From contig OY992538.1 in the NCBI GenBank assembly GCA_963921195.1, positions 1,736,001 to 1,800,000 on the forward strand: 64,000 nucleotides of DNA. Direction: 5' to 3'. The position numbers and the translations under genes were made by a program. The stretch comes from Pegoplata infirma (taxonomy: Eukaryota > Arthropoda > Insecta > Diptera > Anthomyiidae). Positions 58,814 through 64,000 of the stretch are shown in pieces; positions within the stretch are counted from its first letter, which is position 1; each line of letters opens with the position of its first letter. The notes under the pieces were generated by a model. The model saw only the letters and a list, made by a program, of their open reading frames with translations. It was not told the DNA's origin and did not search any database.

Positions 58814-59061
58814 CACAGAGAAAAATAAATTTCCAACTAAATTTTTTAGTTGTATCAACTCAAAATATGGTTGCTGCTACTACATTTCGATCTGGCAAAC
58901 GAAATTTGAAGTCTTTTTAGTTTAAAGACAGTTGTATCAATTAAATTTAGTTGCAACTACCGATATTAAGTTGTTAAAACCTTAATACAAATGCATCAAC
59001 CGAATTTTTTGTTGTAACAACTCATTTTCAGTTAGAAACTAGCAAATTTGTGTTCTGTGTG
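58814..59061. mobile_element. ~248-bp CACAG element, CAACTAAAT body
   Basis: CACAGAGAAAAATAAATTTC at the left, GTTCTGTGTG at the right, TA outside both. It is a reverse-orientation relative of 48388-48636. Confidence 0.6.
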
Positions 59062-60457
59062 TAGCACGATTGGGAAATGTGGCACTATAGTGCCATTTTT
59101 GGCACTATTGTATGGTCAGTGGCACCACAAAATACAATTTTGGCCCTTTTCATTTAATTTTTAAAAAGTTATTTTTTCATAAATTTAATTATTACAAAAA
59201 GGACAAAAATTATCAGTAAGTATCTTTTAAGAATCCTACCATTTATTGCAACGACGTCAGTTTTTGTTTTCTTTAAATTTATGATTGCAAAGTGAATGCT
59301 AACAATATCCTTGTGATTGGTCCTACAGGAACAACTGATCCCAAAAACCAATCCTATGCCTCAAAGCGGACTGATCATAGAATACCAGAATCCAAAATAC
59401 CAGATCGCGGCTAGTCCTGGGGCATTTCACAAGGTGGTAATTTAACCCATCCTAGGTTCTTGCTATATTAAAGTGACAGGTTCCTTTCATACAAATGTGC
59501 CACTCTAGAACCGGTCCTAAACTGATCACTTTTCCCGCAAGGATGATTTAACTGTCAAAACTGGCAATTTAAAAAAAATAATAAGTTGCGTGGAATTTAA
59601 TAAGAAAATTATTGATTTTTTGGCCTTTCTCAACCCATTCTGACATTTTTTAGCCTTTAACTTGGCACTAATTGAAAATTCTGAAATACCAACACTGGTG
59701 TGTATTAGAGGTTTTGCAATTTATGAGTGTTAAATAATATCTTACAAATGTCCGCTGTGTGTACGCTTACACACGCCTATTCTTTAAGCGACATTTTTGG
59801 TGACATTTTGGCAAAATTGTGGCTGTATCTCGGCAATTTCACGCCGATTAAAAAATAAGTTTAACCAAACTCTATATTAAAAGTGTGTGCTTGATTGGCA
59901 AGCCTGTTTTTGCACTTCATTGGCATTTGCATTTGCTATCAATCCAGGGCTTCAGAACAAACCAAGCTTTGCGCATGAAAAACATGTTTATTCGATCTAA
60001 CCAATTTTAATAACCTTAACCGATTAGTGAAATTAATATATATTTTTATTTTTGTTGAATAATTAAAAATTTAATTGTATGTATAATATTATATAATCAT
60101 TTTTTTTTCTCTTTAACCACTTTTAAATTTGTCATAATGAGTTAATTAATTTAATGACAAACGCTGCTTGTTTCATGCATGTCATGTTATATCGCAAATA
60201 TAGAAACAATATAGAAAGGAATGAGGTTGACAATGTTCCCCATTACAGTATCCTTGCCATATCACACCAACAAAAACATTTATTAGGGTAGCAATTTGTA
60301 GTCACTTTTTGAACCAGATAAATTTAAATACAACAAAGAACACACAAATTGAAGCATACTCGTAAATTATGTACGTTCTGAGTCATTAACGAAACAAAAA
60401 AAACTTACTGGAAAAACTTAATTTAAATCTTTATCAATTTTTTTATTCAAAAATAAT
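59062..60457. other. Non-coding stretch
   Basis: 59070-59120 has a GGCACTATAGTGCC palindrome. The remainder is AT-rich, moderately unique, with no recognised gene. Confidence 0.4.
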
Positions 60458-60465
60458 ATTTAAAC

Positions 60466-62169
60466 CAGACCTGTAAAAATGTTGTACTTAAGTATTTTTA
60501 AGTAAATAATCAAATACTTATACTTGAAATTTCCAAGTTCAAATATTTTATTTACTTACTTAACATTTGTTTAAGTAAGTAAAAAAAATATTTGTATTTA
60601 AAAAATCAAATACAAGTAAATTCAAATATGTTTATACTTGCCATAAGTAAAATACTTATTATAAGTAAAATATTTGAAGAAAATGTTTACAAATAAAATA
60701 TTTGAACACAAATAAAATATTTGGCAACATTTTTTCAAATAAATTTATTTGTCATAAATATTTTTATTTACATATAAAATTTTTAAGATTTTTTTCAAAT
60801 TTATAAATTTTTCTGCTACGCAAAAAGGCTTAATTCAGCGAAGACTTTTGGGCTGAATTTTTGGATTTGGTAACCGTTAGTCCGGTCGAAGTCCGTTACA
60901 CAGAAGAACTATGTTCAGCGAAGCCGGTTGGCCTGAATCTTCATACAGAGATCTACATACATATCGTCGGTGCGCCAACCAGAACCGCTATGTGTATTTC
61001 AACATTTTTTGAAGAAACTTTAATGACAGCTAAATTAGGTACTTTTTCGCTGTTTTTTAAAATTCAAATTTATATAAATAGAAAATTTGCAATATTATTT
61101 AAATGTTTATAAGAGAAATATTTTTTTAAAGTACCGCGAAAGGTCAAAATAAAGCTGATTTGTAAACCTCTTTAAAAAATTAAAAAAAAAATATATAGCG
61201 GTTCTGGTTGGCTCACCAACGATATGTACAATTTTTAATTTCTTAATAAAAATTTTGTATGTAGCGCAGTGGTTATGGTTGATTCTGTGGAGTTTGTACT
61301 TCCAAAGCCCTACAAAAGTGATAAAAAAAAAACAAGACAATCCCCACCCCTAGTTTGGTAATTTTATTAAAGTTATAATCTCCATACAGGAAGTTAGGAT
61401 TATGGCATGTCACCAAAAAATGATACAAAAAAGTCCATTTCTCCCATACAAGTTGACCAACACTAAAAATGAGTTTTGGCCGCTAAAAAAATCAGTTTTA
61501 CAGTTTTTATCATTATTTTTTATTATTTAACAGGTGGCACGTAAGTGATCATGTTATTCAAATGCGTTACCGGTAATTTTTTGCCATACATGAACTCCGA
61601 TACTCCATGTCTCGGAATTTTATCGAGATTTCGCGACCTTTTGACAACAAGGTTCTATTTGCGTCTATTTATTTAAGAAAATAGAATCTTGTTGTCCTAT
61701 TGTCTCGATTTGCTTAAAAATATGAAGTCCAATATCCATACAATCTTATAGGAAAATCTTAAAAAATATGAATAGTTTAAAGAAGTGTTTAGAGCTGTAA
61801 TAGAAAAATGCATTTGTGCAAAAAATTGTTTTGAATAAATTGGTCTTTATGCCCTTTTTTCGTCAACCATAATAATGTTGAATATTTGAAAATTTTGTGC
61901 AAGTATAAAAATATTTGAAAAAATGTTCTCAAGTATTTTATTTGTAAACATTGTTGACAAATATTTTATTTGTAAACATTTTTTCAAATACAACATTTAT
62001 TTGAAAATATTTGAACTTGAAAACTTTAAGTAAGTATTTTGTTTTACTTACTTGTAAAAATGTTAAGTAAGTAAAAAAATATTTGTATTTGAAATTTTCA
62101 AGTACAAATACAAAAATATTTGATAAATTTTAAAATAAGTAAATAAATTTTCAAGTATTTACAGGTCTG
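60466..62169. mobile_element. 1.70-kb hAT-type element with ATTTAAAC duplication
   Basis: CAGACCTGTAAA at the left and TTTACAGGTCTG at the right, perfect 12-bp ends, flanked by ATTTAAAC at 60458-60465 and 62170-62177. Both subterminal regions are made of AAGTATTT/TTACTTACTT strings. The centre holds a further inverted pair (about 60950-60990 against 61195-61235, AGCGGTTCTGGTTGG). No transposase. Confidence 0.92.
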
Positions 62170-62272
62170 ATTTAAACAAATCATGAAGAAATTTTATATG
62201 ATTCAAAAATTTTGACTCTAATTGAGAAAGTTCTGAAGTCATGACAGACACAGTTGTTCTTAATTGTTTTTA

Positions 62273-63020
62273 CCCAGCAAAAAATAATCGAGATTGTGGA
62301 AGCAGTTCATAATTTTTCTGGCATACACAAGCGCTTCGTCTTCAGCACATAGATATTTCTGCCTTACAGTAGTGCATACTAGATGCACTACTGTAAGGCA
62401 GAGATAGAAATATAAATTTTTCGATAAATTACTAATGTAAACAGACATTTTTAAATACATTCACTTACAGTAGTGCATCTAGTATGCACTACCGTAAGGC
62501 AGAGAGAAAAAACTATGAATTATACGACGACTTACGAGCATCAAACAGCAAAACGAAAATTTCGATGACGCAATAAAAAAATACAATTTTAATTCAGTTG
62601 ATATTTTGTGTTTTTGTGAACGGACGTGTACGCATGTGCAAAAGTGAAAACAAAAGTTTCGACTACACACTATTCAGACATTAAAACTGTAGTGTTATTT
62701 GTGTGCCTACGAGGAGCACTTCCTTCATACAAACTTTTCAGGCATGAAGACTTTAGTGATGGTAACACATTATTTTTGTGCTTTATTGGAGCAATGATTT
62801 CTGAGCATCCAATATGCTTACAAAAATGCACCTAGTAAGCTTCTAAGAAGGTATGATTTCATTACATTTTTATTGCGCTGAAATAAGCGCTCGGATGAAA
62901 TGCTCTAAAGTGGGACATTGCGACCAAATATCATGCCATACGTAAGCAGGTTTGTAAGGGAATGTCAACTCAACATTCCCTTACAAACCTGCTTACGGCG
63001 AAGCAGTAGTTTTTGGTGAG
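62273..63020. mobile_element. 748-bp TIR element, copy 1, with three hairpins
   Basis: CCCAGCAAAAAATAATCG / GTAGTTTTTGGTGAG ends, TA on both sides (62271-62272, 63021-63022). Hairpins: 62358-62402 (perfect 20-bp stem, 5-nt loop), 62464-62498 (15-bp stem, one mismatch) and 62941-62997 (perfect 25-bp stem, 7-nt loop). A 69-codon plus frame (62626-62835) is preserved in copy 2 but has no recognisable domain. Confidence 0.85.
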
Positions 63021-63083
63021 TATGTATCTTATTTCAGACATAGTCAAAATTTTCTGGACTGAGAGTTTATTGACTCGCTACTA

Positions 63084-63831
63084 CCCAGCAAAAAATAATC
63101 GAGATTGTGGAAGCAGTTCATAATTTTTCTGGCATACACAAGCGCTTCGTCTTCAGCACATAGATATTTCTGCCTTACAGTAGTGCATACTAGATGCACT
63201 ACTGTAAGGCAGAGATAGAAATATAAATTTTTCGGTAAATTACGAAAGTAAACAGACATTTTTAAATACATTCGCTTACAGTAGTGCATCTAGTATGCAC
63301 TACCGTAAGGCAGAGAGAAAAAATTATGAATTATACGACGACTTACGAGCATCAAACAGCAAAACGAAAATTTGGATGATGCAATAAAAAAATACACTTT
63401 TAATTCAGTTGATATTTTCTGTTTTTGTGAACAGACGTGTACGCATGTGCAAAAATGAAAACAAAAGTTTCGACTACACACTATTCAGACATTAAAACTG
63501 TAGTGTTATTTGTGTGCCTACGAGGAGGACTTCCTTCATACAAACTTTTCAGGCATGAAAACTTTAGTGATGGTAATACATTATTTTTGTGCTTTATTGG
63601 AGCAATGATTTCTGAGCATCCAATATGCTTACAAAAATGCACCTAGTAAGCTTCTAAGAAGGTATGATTTCATTACATTTTTATTGCGCTGAAATAAGCG
63701 CTCGGATGAAATGCTCTAAAGTGGGACATTGCGACCAAATATCATGCCATACGTAAGCACGTTTGTAAGGGAATGGCAACTCAACATTCCCTTACAAACC
63801 TGCTTACGGCGAAGCAGTAGTTTTTGGTGGG
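63084..63831. mobile_element. 748-bp TIR element, copy 2
   Basis: Same length and orientation as copy 1, offset exactly 811 bp, roughly 98% identical by eye, again with TA on both sides (63082-63083, 63832-63833). Its hairpins are at 63169-63213, 63275-63309 and 63752-63808. The third carries two mismatches relative to copy 1. Confidence 0.85.
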
Positions 63832-64000
63832 TAATAAGTGAGTGCTTAATATAATATTGTTTCTATATTTATAAAAAGTATACATTAAGGGTGTTCTTAT
63901 TTTTTTTATTTCGGATTTTTGTGTTGCACTGGGCAGAACTTTGTTCCTTTGTACTAAAAACTTAATAATAAAAAATTTGGAGTTAATCCGATAACTTTAA

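Noticed and set aside
58360..58836. 158-codon minus-strand frame
   Set aside because: Low-complexity Lys/Asn/His/Phe translation of AT-rich and GTGTGG sequence. No start context, splice or family support.
60861..61340. Frames with HIVGAPTRTA / HIVGEPTRTA on opposite strands
   Set aside because: The peptide similarity comes from an inverted DNA repeat inside the hAT element.
62626..63646. 69-codon frame preserved in both 748-bp elements
   Set aside because: The elements are too recent for preservation to mean selection, and there is no known domain. Kept only as a note.

Overview
This window is eukaryotic, almost certainly from a dipteran fly. The evidence is very AT-rich non-coding DNA, DINE-1/INE-1-like (Helentron-type) repeats with (GTCC/GTCT)n tracts and TATACCC ends, many short terminal-inverted-repeat (TIR) elements, and short coding exons separated by very long introns. 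A calyptrate fly (blow fly, house fly or relative) is my inference. Nothing looks bacterial or viral.

The one gene I can support runs on the minus strand. A first coding exon (29125 down to 28777) ends in a phase-1 donor. It joins in frame across an intron of about 16.3 kb to a 123-nt exon (12445 down to 12323) carrying an octapeptide/eh1-type motif (RHTIDAILGL). That motif is the hallmark of Pax/Rx-type paired-class homeobox proteins, and an Rx (retinal homeobox) orthologue is the best guess. The homeodomain exons would lie beyond position 1. A further candidate exon (58255-58330, minus, acidic) and coding-like islands at 27.5-28.4 kb are reported with lower confidence.

Most of the rest is transposon debris inside and upstream of that gene. 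hAT-type elements with identical 8-bp target duplications (or 7 of 8, where noted) can be read directly at 2410-3459 (with a second hAT nested inside), 16830-16938, 24234-24947, 43352-45408, 46046-49414, 53861-54761, 56225-57566 and 60466-62169. The end of another copy of the last family opens the window. Helentron/DINE-like elements occur at about 5.6, 13.2-14.2, 15.8-16.6, 20.9-21.7, 25.4 and 34.8-38.2 kb. The largest, about 3.35 kb, has its interior replaced by three different tandem arrays with periods of 16, 146 and 480 bp. A second superclass (CACAG...CTGTG ends, 2-bp duplications) recurs at 15.1, 44.5, 47.1, 48.4, 57.7 and 58.8 kb. Between 16.8 and 20.6 kb lies a giant inverted-repeat element whose two arms have each collected later insertions, including a GC-rich insert with about 17 copies of a 30-bp repeat. 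Between 62.27 and 63.83 kb are two nearly identical 748-bp TIR elements, each carrying three strong hairpins.

No CRISPR, rRNA or intact tRNA genes were seen. Transposase coding capacity is absent from every DNA element, so all are non-autonomous. The only recognisable transposon protein is an RNase H/zinc-knuckle fragment of a non-LTR retrotransposon at about 11.4-12.0 kb. All comparisons were made by eye, so percentages and some outer boundaries are approximate.
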